A program made the position numbers and the translations under genes. Positions 27,067 through 35,512 of a stretch of DNA of 64,000 bases are shown one piece after another. Position 1 is the stretch's first letter; every line of letters begins with the position of its first letter. Source of the DNA: Cyanobacteria bacterium REEB67 (GTDB taxonomy: Bacteria; Cyanobacteriota; Vampirovibrionia; Obscuribacterales; Obscuribacteraceae); contig JAGXAB010000027.1 of NCBI GenBank assembly GCA_018971775.1, forward strand, positions 1 through 64,000, written 5' to 3'. The notes under the pieces are model-generated. The model did no database searches, had not been told where the DNA came from, and saw only the letters and a list, made by a program, of their open reading frames with translations.

Positions 27067-27099
27067 GAGCCGGGGAGGATGTATGATCTTCCCCGGCTC
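27067..27099 (+). terminator. Strong hairpin terminator or attenuator between tsf and pyrH
   Basis: GAGCCGGGGA pairs with TCCCCGGCTC, and an inner GAT/ATC extends the stem around a GTATG loop. The following ATGC-TTTT gives a short U-tract. It lies 45 bp before the pyrH start, so it should at least partly separate rpsB-tsf from pyrH-frr, or act as an attenuator. Confidence 0.75.
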
Positions 27100-27144
27100 A
27101 TGCTTTTGTGATGAGCATTCAATATGAAAGGAATCACCGAGGCC

Positions 27145-27885
27145 ATGGCAGATATTAAGTATAAGAGGATTCTCCTCAAGCTCAGCGGCGAGGCCCTGAC
27201 GGGCTCTCAAGCATATGGTATCGAGCCCGGTGTCATCGACGGCATAGCCGACGAAATAATCGAAGCATATTCGATGGGTGTACAAGTCGCTATCGTCGTC
27301 GGTGGTGGCAACTTCTTCCGCGGCGTCCAAGGCAGCTCCTGGGGCATGGACAAAGCAGCAGCCGACTATGTCGGCATGCTCGCTACAATCATGAACTGTC
27401 TCATCCTCCAGGGCGTCTTAAACAAAAAGGGCATTCCCACCCGCGTCCAGACCGCCATCACCATGCCTTCCGTAGCCGAGCCCTTCATCCGACTGCGCGC
27501 CATCCGTCACCTCGAAAAAAATCGCGTCGTCATCTTCGGTGGCGGTACCGGTAACCCGCACGTCACCACCGATACGGCTGCTGCCCTGCGCGGCGCTGAA
27601 ATCAAAGCCGATGCTATCTTGATGGCTAAAAATCACGTCGATGGTGTTTTCGACTCCGATCCGAAACTAAATCCCAGCGCCAAGCGTCTCGATTACATAA
27701 GCTTCGATGATTTGATTTCTCAAAATCTAAAGGTGATGGATTCGGCGGCGGTATCACTTTGCGAACAGAACAATATCCCGATCATCGTTTTTGATTTCGC
27801 CAGATCCGGCGCCATCAAACGACTCGTCCAGGGCGAGCAAATCGGTACCCTGGTTGCCTCCAGACCGCCGGAAGTAATGGCCTGA
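27145..27885 (+). CDS. pyrH: UMP kinase
   Basis: Hexameric uridylate kinase converting UMP to UDP, 246 residues. Blocks: YKRILLKLSGEAL, VVGGGNFFRG, TADYVGML-like ADYVGMLATIMN, FGGGTGNPHVTTDTAAALRG, and LMAKNHVDGVFDSDP. The ATG at 27145 follows AAAGGA (12 nt) and GAGG; an ATG at 27124 is in frame but has no ribosome site. It sits between tsf and frr as in many bacteria, separated from tsf by a strong hairpin. Confidence 0.95.
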   Translation: MADIKYKRILLKLSGEALTGSQAYGIEPGVIDGIADEIIEAYSMGVQVAIVVGGGNFFRGVQGSSWGMDKAAADYVGMLATIMNCLILQGVLNKKGIPTRVQTAITMPSVAEPFIRLRAIRHLEKNRVVIFGGGTGNPHVTTDTAAALRGAEIKADAILMAKNHVDGVFDSDPKLNPSAKRLDYISFDDLISQNLKVMDSAAVSLCEQNNIPIIVFDFARSGAIKRLVQGEQIGTLVASRPPEVMA

Positions 27886-27969
27886 AGCGGTACAGGCAAC
27901 AAAAAGAAGTTTATTAGAAGCAAATTTAGTAGACACAACATTCGTTAAAAGCAGAGGTTTTTGAAAACG

Positions 27970-28530
27970 ATGAGCACTACAGCCGAAGTATTAGCAAGCG
28001 GCGAAGAACGCATGAAGAAGGCACTCGTATCGCTGGCCACAGAGCTGAAGACAATCCGCTCCGGCAGAGCCAATCCGCAAATGCTCGACCGTATCGAAGT
28101 CGATTATTACGGCACGCCCACACCCCTGAAGGGCCTGGCCAATATCTCCACGCCTGATGGTCGCTCGCTTCTGATTCAACCGTACGACAAGGCTTCACTC
28201 AAATCTATTGAACAATCAATCCACAAATCGGATCTCGGGCTCACTCCAAACAGCGACGGCTCAGTGATCCGCATCTCCATACCTGTGCTCACCGAAGACA
28301 GACGTAAGGACATGATTAAGCAGATGAAAAAAATTGGTGAAGAATCGAGAGTATCTGTGCGCAATATTCGTCGCGACAGCGACCAGGCATTGAAGAAGCT
28401 CAAGGGTGGAGCGATTTCTGAAGACGAAATCAAAGGTTCGGAAGACACCCTACAGAAAATTACCGATAAGTATATAAAGGAAGTGGATGCCTCAATCCAC
28501 GCCAAAGAACAAGAATTGATGGAAATCTAG
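27970..28530 (+). CDS. frr: Ribosome recycling factor
   Basis: Splits post-termination ribosomes together with EF-G. Of 186 residues it keeps the core: ELKTIRSGRANPQML, VDYYGTPTPLKGLANIS, IQPYD, IHKSDLGLTPNSDG, IRISIPVLTEDRRKD, and VSVRNIRRDS. Start is ATG 27970 after AGAGG; a TTG at 27961 is in frame but only 3 nt from that site. It lies 84 bp after pyrH and completes the rpsB-tsf-pyrH-frr cluster. Confidence 0.95.
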   Translation: MSTTAEVLASGEERMKKALVSLATELKTIRSGRANPQMLDRIEVDYYGTPTPLKGLANISTPDGRSLLIQPYDKASLKSIEQSIHKSDLGLTPNSDGSVIRISIPVLTEDRRKDMIKQMKKIGEESRVSVRNIRRDSDQALKKLKGGAISEDEIKGSEDTLQKITDKYIKEVDASIHAKEQELMEI

Positions 28531-28602
28531 AAAGCTAGAGCTAGTAAATTGAAAGGGACCTGAAGAGTGAAATAGAGCGTTGAGCTCAAGGAGTACTCAA
28601 AG

Positions 28603-30510
28603 ATGTGCGGAATAGTTGGTTATCTCGGACCATTAAAAGCAGCGCCGGTATTGCTAAGCGAATTGAAATGCCTGGAATACCGCGGCTATGATTCGGCCGG
28701 TGTGGCAGTGATCGAAGACGGCAGACTCTGCGTCATGAAAGCAGCCGGCAAACTATCCAATCTCGAAGAGATCCTCGTCCAAAAGGGACCGACGGCGCGC
28801 GTCGGCATCGGTCACACCCGCTGGGCCACCCATGGCGTCCCCAACGATACCAACGCTCACCCGCACATCGACTCGACCGGCAAAATAGCCGTTGTCCACA
28901 ACGGCATCATCGAAAACTTCGAAGAGCTGAAAACCGAATTAATTGGTCTCGGCTATGCCTTCAACAGCGATACCGATTCGGAAGTGATCGCCCATTTGAT
29001 CTCTTATGAGCTCAGCCAGGGCGGCGAAATGCTCGACGTAATCCTGCGCTCGCTCAAACGACTGGTCGGCGCCTACGCACTCGGTATCGTCTCCCAGGAG
29101 CATCCCGACCGCATCTACGCCGTCAACCATCACTACTCGCTATCGGTCGGCCTCGGTCAGGGTGAGAGCTTCCTCGCCTCGGACAGCATGGCCGTGCGCC
29201 AATATACAAACCGCGTCGTCCGCCTCGAACAGAGCGAAGTCGCCGAAATCACCACCCAGGGTGTGCGTCTCTTCAACTTCGACGGCTTGGAAGTGAAGCG
29301 CAGCCCGATCGCCATGGACAGCAGCCCCTACGTGATCGACAAGTGCGGCCACAAGCACTTCTTATTGAAAGAAATCCACGAACAACCCCTCGTCCTCCGT
29401 CAGACCCTGACCAAGTACCTGCGCCATCCCAATCATCCAATTGATTTCAGTGTCGGCGCCTACGATCCAAGCCTCGACGATGGAAGCAGCGAGAATAAAA
29501 TGGTCGGAGACGGCACCGCCTATGGTGTGCATCTCACCGATGAGGAAATCAAAGGTCTCAACCATATCAATATATTCGCCTGCGGCACCGCCTATCACGC
29601 CTCAATGATCGGTAAGCTTTTGATCGAAGAACTGGTAGGCATACCGGTCGCCGTCGACATCGCCTCCGAAATTCGCGGTCGCAAACTACTCGTCAATGAA
29701 TCGACCCTGGCCATCGCTTGCAGTCAATCCGGCGAAACCGCCGATACACTGGCAGCTTTGAAAGAAGCCAAAGCACGCGGCGCTTACACTATGGGCATCA
29801 CCAACCGCGCCGATTCGCATCTGGCCCAGATCACTCCTAACTTGATCGTCACCGAATGCGGTATCGAAGTCTCGGTCGCCGCCACTAAGACGTATCTCGC
29901 TCAGCTGGCCAGCTATTACCTGCTCGCCATCTATCTCGGCGAAAAACGCGGCACGCTGCCGCCGGAAAAAGCAAAAGCCTTGAAGATGCAGCTCAACGCC
30001 ATCCCGACCATGCTCGAGCAGATTCTCGCCCGCGAAGAACAGTACAAAGACATCTCGATCAAATACGCCGATGCCCACGACGTCGTTTTCATCGGTCGCG
30101 GCGTCAACTTCCCGACCGCCCTCGAAGGCGCCCTCAAGCTCAAAGAGCTCAGTTACATCCATGCCTCGGGCTATGCTGCCGGTGAGCTCAAGCACGGACC
30201 AATCGCCGTCCTCGATCAAAACGTGCCGGTAATCACCGTCCTCGTGCCTGGAGCCGTCTACGAAAAGACGCTCTCCAACGCCCAGGAAGCAAGAGCGCGC
30301 AAGGCCAAGATGATCGTAGTCGCCGTCGACGGAGACGAGCAAGCGGCCAGGACCTTCGATTCGGTGCTGTCCATACCGCCTGTCGAAGAAATCCTCTCGC
30401 CGTTGACGACAATCGTGCCCCTGCAGCTGCTCTCCTACTTCATCTCCGATTATCTCGGCAAAGACGTAGACCAGCCGCGCAACCTGGCCAAGTCGGTGAC
30501 GGTCGAATAG
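28603..30510 (+). CDS. glmS: Glutamine--fructose-6-phosphate aminotransferase (isomerizing)
   Basis: Makes glucosamine-6-phosphate from fructose-6-phosphate and glutamine, the entry to peptidoglycan and lipid A precursors. The N-terminal CGIVGYLG carries the catalytic Cys2; HTRWATHG and HNGIIENFEEL belong to the glutaminase domain. Two SIS domains follow (ACGTAYHAS, SQSGETADTLAAL, GRGVNFPTALEGALKLKELSY split over two motifs) and the C-terminus ends NLAKSVTVE. Length of 635 residues is slightly long. No glmS ribozyme is seen in the 72-bp gap after frr. Confidence 0.96.
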   Translation: MCGIVGYLGPLKAAPVLLSELKCLEYRGYDSAGVAVIEDGRLCVMKAAGKLSNLEEILVQKGPTARVGIGHTRWATHGVPNDTNAHPHIDSTGKIAVVHNGIIENFEELKTELIGLGYAFNSDTDSEVIAHLISYELSQGGEMLDVILRSLKRLVGAYALGIVSQEHPDRIYAVNHHYSLSVGLGQGESFLASDSMAVRQYTNRVVRLEQSEVAEITTQGVRLFNFDGLEVKRSPIAMDSSPYVIDKCGHKHFLLKEIHEQPLVLRQTLTKYLRHPNHPIDFSVGAYDPSLDDGSSENKMVGDGTAYGVHLTDEEIKGLNHINIFACGTAYHASMIGKLLIEELVGIPVAVDIASEIRGRKLLVNESTLAIACSQSGETADTLAALKEAKARGAYTMGITNRADSHLAQITPNLIVTECGIEVSVAATKTYLAQLASYYLLAIYLGEKRGTLPPEKAKALKMQLNAIPTMLEQILAREEQYKDISIKYADAHDVVFIGRGVNFPTALEGALKLKELSYIHASGYAAGELKHGPIAVLDQNVPVITVLVPGAVYEKTLSNAQEARARKAKMIVVAVDGDEQAARTFDSVLSIPPVEEILSPLTTIVPLQLLSYFISDYLGKDVDQPRNLAKSVTVE

Positions 30511-30537
30511 TCATCTAAAAACAAAAATCAAAACAAA

Positions 30538-30567
30538 GCCGGCAGCCAATCACTAATTATTGCCGGC
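30538..30567 (-). terminator. Intrinsic terminator for the Sel1-repeat gene
   Basis: GCCGGCA and TGCCGGC form a 7-bp stem overlapping the Sel1 gene's stop codon. Read leftward, it is followed by TTTGTTTTGATTTTTGTTTT, a good U-rich tail. In the other direction it lies after glmS but lacks a comparable tail. Confidence 0.7.
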
Positions 30568-31302
30568 GTTGTTATTGGCGCTGTTATTCAGGGTCTGGAC
30601 TATATCGGCGTAACCGGTCCAGGATTTGGTCAGACCTTGCTCCGATTGAGTGGCGGACTGGGCAGCGTCGGCCTTGAGCTCGGCCAATTTAGATTCGGCC
30701 TGAGGACCGCCAGGTATGTGCTCGATTAATTGCTTCGCTTCCTTGACCCCTTGATCGGCAGCTCGGGTCAACCAGTACCGGGCCTGCGATGCCTCGGGAG
30801 CGAGATCGCGACCGGCACTCATATAGAGTTTGCCCAACTGAAACTGAGCGTCGGCAAAGTCATTTTTAGCCGCCTGCAAAAACCAGTGCGCCGCCTCCTT
30901 GCCGTCGGCGGCACAGCCAAGGCCCTTCTGGTGCATCAAGCCGAGCAGACTCTGCGAATAAGCACAACCTTTTTGCGCCTTGACTTCGAGCATTTCCATA
31001 GCGCGCTTGTAGTGATGGGCCTTGATTTCGTTATGGACTCGCTGCAAATATTCGGGGCTCGCCTGCTGGCGCACCGCCACCGTAGTTGTGACATTTTCAC
31101 TTCTTCGCTTGCCTTCACCCTCGTGCCCTGTGGCCTCGGCGCCGACGCTGGAAGCGAGCAAAAGCAGGCCGATCAAGGTGACAGAAGAGAGTAGCAGAGC
31201 CAATCTAGGCAACCGACCCGAAGCGGAACGCGACCAGCGGCGGGTCACCGGCTGTGGTGCGCAAAATATTGCATCTCCCTCGATACCATGAATTTTTTTC
31301 AT
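30553..31302 (-). CDS. Secreted Sel1-repeat protein
   Basis: A 249-residue protein with an N-terminal hydrophobic signal or anchor (LALLLSSVTLIGLLLLASSVGAEA, residues about 34-57). Two or three Sel1-type repeats follow, recognisable as YSQSLLGLMHQKGLG, AAHWFLQAAKNDFADAQFQLG, and ARYWLTRAADQGVKEA. Sel1 repeats form a helical solenoid for protein binding. The tail is Gln/Ser/Asn-rich and ends in an Asn run. The ATG at 31302 follows AGGA. It would act in the periplasm or at the membrane; partners are unknown. Confidence 0.87.
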   Translation of the reverse strand: MKKIHGIEGDAIFCAPQPVTRRWSRSASGRLPRLALLLSSVTLIGLLLLASSVGAEATGHEGEGKRRSENVTTTVAVRQQASPEYLQRVHNEIKAHHYKRAMEMLEVKAQKGCAYSQSLLGLMHQKGLGCAADGKEAAHWFLQAAKNDFADAQFQLGKLYMSAGRDLAPEASQARYWLTRAADQGVKEAKQLIEHIPGGPQAESKLAELKADAAQSATQSEQGLTKSWTGYADIVQTLNNSANNNAGNN

Positions 31303-31386
31303 CGTTCAAATCCTATCCTATTTCTAGAAATTATATTTCAAAAAATCCAAGATCAGATCGACTATCGGCAAAAACGAGGGCTGGAC

Positions 31387-32514
31387 TCAGGGCCGTTTCT
31401 GACCGGTCAGCCCATAGATGGCAATTTCCAGATTGTTGCGCGCCTCGGACAGGTGAGGATTGAGACGGAGAGCCAATCTGAGCTCGTAAACAGCGGAAGC
31501 GACATCGCCCGAACCATAAAGCGCATAACCGAGATCGTTGCGAGCCTGAGCGTTGAGCGGGTCAATCTTGACTGCCTGACGAAATTCGTCGCAGGCAGCG
31601 GCAACATTTTTGCTGGCATAAAGAGCCCTCCCCATGGCCAGATGGCTGTCGGCACTGGCCGGATCGAGCAAAGTCGCTTGCCTGGCCGTGCGCAGAGCCG
31701 ATTGAAATTCCCCGGCCAGAAGAAGCGCCCGGGTCAGCGAACAATGCGCCCTCGCCGAGCTCGGCTCCGCCGAGACGCCCTGCCGGGCGGCTTTGACGGC
31801 ACCGCCGATGTCCCGGCTGGCGAGCAGGGCATCGGCCAGACCGGAAAAAGAGGCGGCGGTGGCACGCAATTGCGTCGCCTGGCGATACTGATAGATAGCT
31901 TCTGAAATTTCGCCACGGCGATAGAGGCTATCGGCCAGAAATTCATGGGCATAAGACTCGGTCGGCTTGAGCTGGATAGCGCGCTTAAACTCGATGTCGG
32001 CAGTGCTGTCGTCCTGCGCCTGGTCGAGGACGCGGGCCAGAAGAGTGTGGGCGAGGCAGTCTTCCGGCTTGATCGCCACGGCCCGCTTCATCTCGGCGGC
32101 GGCTCCTTCGAGATCGCCTGCCAGATAGAGATAAGTGCCGAGTTTGAGGCGCAGATTGCTGTCGTAGGGATTGTCGGTGACTTTGCGCCGACAGACGATG
32201 ATCAAATCGCCGACCGAGCGCAAATCGACAGAAGCAGCCGAGCTGAGCATGAGATTGATCAAAGTCTGAGCGCCCTTGACCTGAGTCGCTGCTATCGTCG
32301 AAGCCGAAGGCAGACCGAGCCCCTCGCCGCGCCGCAGTGGGTCGCGCGAAGATTCTTCAACGGCACCGGAAGCACTGGAAGCACCGCTCTGTCCGCCGGG
32401 AGCTGCCGCAGGCAGGTGACCGGCCATGCCGGAACTGGCGGCCGAGGCGGCTTCACCCCCAATCACTGCTAAAATTAAGTTTGCCGCCAGGGCCAGACAA
32501 AGGGCTAGAATCAT
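31387..32514 (-). CDS. Secreted TPR-repeat protein
   Basis: About 375 residues. A signal peptide (ILALCLALAANLILAVIGGEAASA) is followed by an Ala/Gly/Ser-rich linker and roughly seven TPR units from residue 110, such as LGTYLYLAGDLEGAAAEMKRA, split here as tandem helices, and ARNDLGYALYGSGDVASAVYELR. It should form a protein-binding superhelix outside the cytoplasm. The start is uncertain: ATG 32514 or 32550; the longer frame to 32733 runs into the divergent hemW gene and is rejected. A run of nine A/T bases (32522-32530) lies in the shared 5' region. Confidence 0.83.
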   Translation of the reverse strand: MILALCLALAANLILAVIGGEAASAASSGMAGHLPAAAPGGQSGASSASGAVEESSRDPLRRGEGLGLPSASTIAATQVKGAQTLINLMLSSAASVDLRSVGDLIIVCRRKVTDNPYDSNLRLKLGTYLYLAGDLEGAAAEMKRAVAIKPEDCLAHTLLARVLDQAQDDSTADIEFKRAIQLKPTESYAHEFLADSLYRRGEISEAIYQYRQATQLRATAASFSGLADALLASRDIGGAVKAARQGVSAEPSSARAHCSLTRALLLAGEFQSALRTARQATLLDPASADSHLAMGRALYASKNVAAACDEFRQAVKIDPLNAQARNDLGYALYGSGDVASAVYELRLALRLNPHLSEARNNLEIAIYGLTGQKRP

Positions 32515-32559
32515 AGCTTGCAAAAAAAAATACTCTCGGGGACAGGTCATATCCAGGCA

Positions 32560-33738
32560 ATGATAACAACTAAGGCCGCCAATCAGCATAAGAAACCGGC
32601 CCCTGCACCCGAAAGTGTCTATATTCACATCCCCTTTTGTACGCACAAATGCGCCTTTTGCGATTTCGCCGCCTTCGCCGGTCTCAGTCATATGGAAGAC
32701 GAATATACCGAAGTCCTCGGCTCCGAACTGCAATCGCGCTTGAGCCTCGCCAAAAGACCACGCCTCAAAACAGTTTTTTTTGGCGGCGGCACCCCGGGAC
32801 TGATGTCGACAAAAAATCTTGGCCGGATTATGGAAACGCTACGATCGCTTACGGATTTCGCCCCCGATGTGGAGATCAGCCTGGAGACGACGCCCCATGC
32901 CATCACCGCCGAGAAGGCAAAATTTTGGCTGGAAGCCGGTCTCAATCGACTCTCTATCGGTATTGAATCTCTGCTCGACGAAGAGCTCACCGCAATCGGC
33001 CGCGATCACAGCGTCGCCGAAGCCCTAGCCGGTATAGAAATCGCCGTCGCCAGCGGCATGGGCGATATTTCACTCGATTTTATGTACGGATTGCCGACCC
33101 AAAATCTGGCCAGCTTCGCAGCTACGCTGGACCGGGCCATTGAGCTGAGCCGGCGTTGGCCTGCGATCAATCATTTCTCCGCCTATTGCCTCGAGCTTTC
33201 GCCAAATTCGGCGCTAAAAAGCCGCTTCCCGGACGGAGATGCCGCTTATCCGCAAGACGATGAGCAAGTGGCGATGTACCACCAGCTCGTCGACAAACTG
33301 GCCGCCGCCGGCTTCGAACAATATGAAGTCTCCAATTTTGCCCGCCCCGGACATCAGTCCAGGCACAATATGACTTACTGGCTTAATTTGCCCTACTATG
33401 CCTTTGGCGTCGGCGCGCACCGTTATGTGGACGGCGTGCGCTCGAGCAATACGCGATCGTTCATGAAATATTTGCGTGATCCGCTGCAAGACGATCAAAT
33501 GGAAATCATCGACGCTGAAATGCAGACCAAAGAAGCTCTGATGCTTGGTTTGCGCATGCTCAAAGGTGTCGACCTGGCTGCGTTTGCCGCTGATTACGGC
33601 GTCGATTTACTGACTCTGCGCAGCAAGGAAATAGCAATGATGGAGGCGGAAGGCCTGATTGAATTATCAGACGGTAAACTTGGCCTGACCCAAAAAGGCG
33701 TGCCAATAAGTAACTCAATAATTGCTACTCTGATATAA
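32560..33738 (+). CDS. hemW: Radical SAM heme chaperone HemW (oxygen-independent coproporphyrinogen oxidase-like)
   Basis: A 392-residue radical SAM protein with YIHIPFCTHKCAFCDF, whose C27, C31 and C34 bind the 4Fe-4S cluster. Other blocks are FFGGGTPGLM, ISLETTPHAI, RLSIGIESL, and ISLDFMYGLPTQ. The layout fits HemW (heme chaperone) better than true HemN, because HemN has a longer N-terminus and a second cysteine in CxxxCxxC-x-C. Start ATG 32560 is preferred over an upstream in-frame ATG-less extension to 32518. Divergent from the TPR gene. Confidence 0.9.
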   Translation: MITTKAANQHKKPAPAPESVYIHIPFCTHKCAFCDFAAFAGLSHMEDEYTEVLGSELQSRLSLAKRPRLKTVFFGGGTPGLMSTKNLGRIMETLRSLTDFAPDVEISLETTPHAITAEKAKFWLEAGLNRLSIGIESLLDEELTAIGRDHSVAEALAGIEIAVASGMGDISLDFMYGLPTQNLASFAATLDRAIELSRRWPAINHFSAYCLELSPNSALKSRFPDGDAAYPQDDEQVAMYHQLVDKLAAAGFEQYEVSNFARPGHQSRHNMTYWLNLPYYAFGVGAHRYVDGVRSSNTRSFMKYLRDPLQDDQMEIIDAEMQTKEALMLGLRMLKGVDLAAFAADYGVDLLTLRSKEIAMMEAEGLIELSDGKLGLTQKGVPISNSIIATLI

Positions 33739-33844
33739 GAAACTAAAGATAAAGATCGCAATTAGGGGAATACACCCTAAGTGATAGGGCAAGCCCGATT
33801 ACACCCCCACCCCACCAAAGGCCCATTGGAGCTTCGTCTTTCAT

Positions 33845-35512
33845 TTGAAGACCTGTCCTGAGTGCTACTCAGAATACGACGATGCCCTGGAACGCTGCCC
33901 GGCAGATTCCACCCCGCTCAAAAAATCAGAAGCCGATAAAGTTGATCCGCTGGTCGGTACTCGTCTGGGCGATCGTTATGAAATAGTCTCGGTTATCGGC
34001 CGCGGCGGCATGGGAGTAGTCTATAAAGCTCGCCAGGAGCAGATGGATAAGCTCATGGCGATCAAGATGCTGCATTCGCATATGGTGTCAGATTCGGAGG
34101 CGGTGAAAAGATTTTATCGCGAGGCTAAAACAGTCTCGCAGGTGCGACACCATCACATCGTCACCCTCTACGATTTTGGCATGAGCGCCCAGGGTCAGCC
34201 CTTCCTGGTCATGGATTATCTGCAGGGCGTCAGCCTCAAGGACGAGCTCAAAAACAACGGCCCGATGTCCTTCGAGCGCGCCGACCGCGTCTTCAGTCAG
34301 ATCAATGACGCCCTCGCCTCGGCCCACGCCCTCGATGTAGTGCACCGTGATCTGAAGCCGGAAAATATTCTGCTCTCCACTCAAAATCAGCAGGCCGACT
34401 GGATCACCCTGGTCGACTTTGGCCTTTCCAAATTGAAAGAACCCAAGACGCAGGACGCTTACCAGATTACCCGCACCGGCGATGTCTGCGGCAGCCCTCC
34501 ATACATGAGCCCGGAACAGTGCCTGGCCGCCTCGGCCGTGGATCCGCGCTCCGATATTTACTCTCTGGCCATCGTCGTCTATGAATCGCTCTCTGGAGTT
34601 TTGCCTTACACCGCCAAGTCCGCCATCGAAATGATGGACTGCCACCTCTATGGCGCGCCGATTCCTTTTTCGCAGTCATCACCGGATTTGAAAGTCTGCA
34701 CCGAGCTGACCACGTTTTTTGCCAAGGCCCTGGCTAAAGAACCGGATACGCGCCATCAGACGATTACCGAATTTGGTGCCGATCTGCACGAATGTCTGGC
34801 CCGCGACGGCATCAAGCTCAAGTCCTATAAACATCGCATGGAAAAAGCCTCTTACAAGGACATGGAGAGCGAGGCGGAAGCTTTGATGACCGGGACTTAT
34901 TCAGCGCTTGGTTTAAGCACCGAGCAGATGAAGGGTCTGGCCTCGCAACGAGCGATCGATATCGCTGGCTCCACTCAATCGGATCTGGCTGCCCTGCAAG
35001 CCACTGGCACCCGCGACGGCATACCCAATGTCGGTGCCGGCCGCAACGAAAATACCGACTCGCGCACCTGGATCTCGAGAGTGATGAGCGCAGTTTTTGG
35101 TCCGCGTCAGAAACCGGATGAACAAGTCGAATTATCCGACAGCTTTTTCAACCAGGGCCTCGGCTATTCCAACTGTCCTTATTGCAATGCGCCGGTGCGC
35201 TCATTGATCAAGTTTTGCATCTCCTGTCAAAGACAACTGCCTTCCGCCGCCGAGTACGCCCGCATGCGTATGAGCGGCGGCGCCAAGCTCGCCCTGCCGC
35301 GCACCACCAATACCAGCGAAATGGCTCGTCGGGTCAGACCCGGCTTCAGCTCGCGTGCCAAAGAAACGATGAACCGCAACACCTATCCCGCCATAACGAA
35401 AGCGCTCAGCTACGGTCTGGTCGGCGTGATCATCTATGCCTCCTACCAGCTTTTGCAAAATCAAGAATTTATCAAAACGATGCAGCGCATCATGCATGTG
35501 ATTAAACAATGA
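33845..35512 (+). CDS. Ser/Thr protein kinase with N- and C-terminal zinc-ribbon motifs and a C-terminal membrane helix
   Basis: A 555-residue kinase. It opens with CPEC (C4, C7) and CPAD (C18), a partial zinc ribbon. The kinase domain spans about 45-315: glycine loop GRGGMGVVYK, Lys74, HRDLKPEN with Asp169, DFG 191-193, GSPPYMSPEQ. A long linker leads to a second ribbon, CPYC-x11-CISC, near residue 445, and one transmembrane helix (GLVGVIIYASYQLL) near the end, so nearly all of the protein is cytoplasmic. Start is TTG 33845. The stop overlaps the next gene by 4 bp (ATGA), so it is coupled to a TPM-domain gene and then a TPR gene. Confidence 0.9.
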   Translation: MKTCPECYSEYDDALERCPADSTPLKKSEADKVDPLVGTRLGDRYEIVSVIGRGGMGVVYKARQEQMDKLMAIKMLHSHMVSDSEAVKRFYREAKTVSQVRHHHIVTLYDFGMSAQGQPFLVMDYLQGVSLKDELKNNGPMSFERADRVFSQINDALASAHALDVVHRDLKPENILLSTQNQQADWITLVDFGLSKLKEPKTQDAYQITRTGDVCGSPPYMSPEQCLAASAVDPRSDIYSLAIVVYESLSGVLPYTAKSAIEMMDCHLYGAPIPFSQSSPDLKVCTELTTFFAKALAKEPDTRHQTITEFGADLHECLARDGIKLKSYKHRMEKASYKDMESEAEALMTGTYSALGLSTEQMKGLASQRAIDIAGSTQSDLAALQATGTRDGIPNVGAGRNENTDSRTWISRVMSAVFGPRQKPDEQVELSDSFFNQGLGYSNCPYCNAPVRSLIKFCISCQRQLPSAAEYARMRMSGGAKLALPRTTNTSEMARRVRPGFSSRAKETMNRNTYPAITKALSYGLVGVIIYASYQLLQNQEFIKTMQRIMHVIKQ

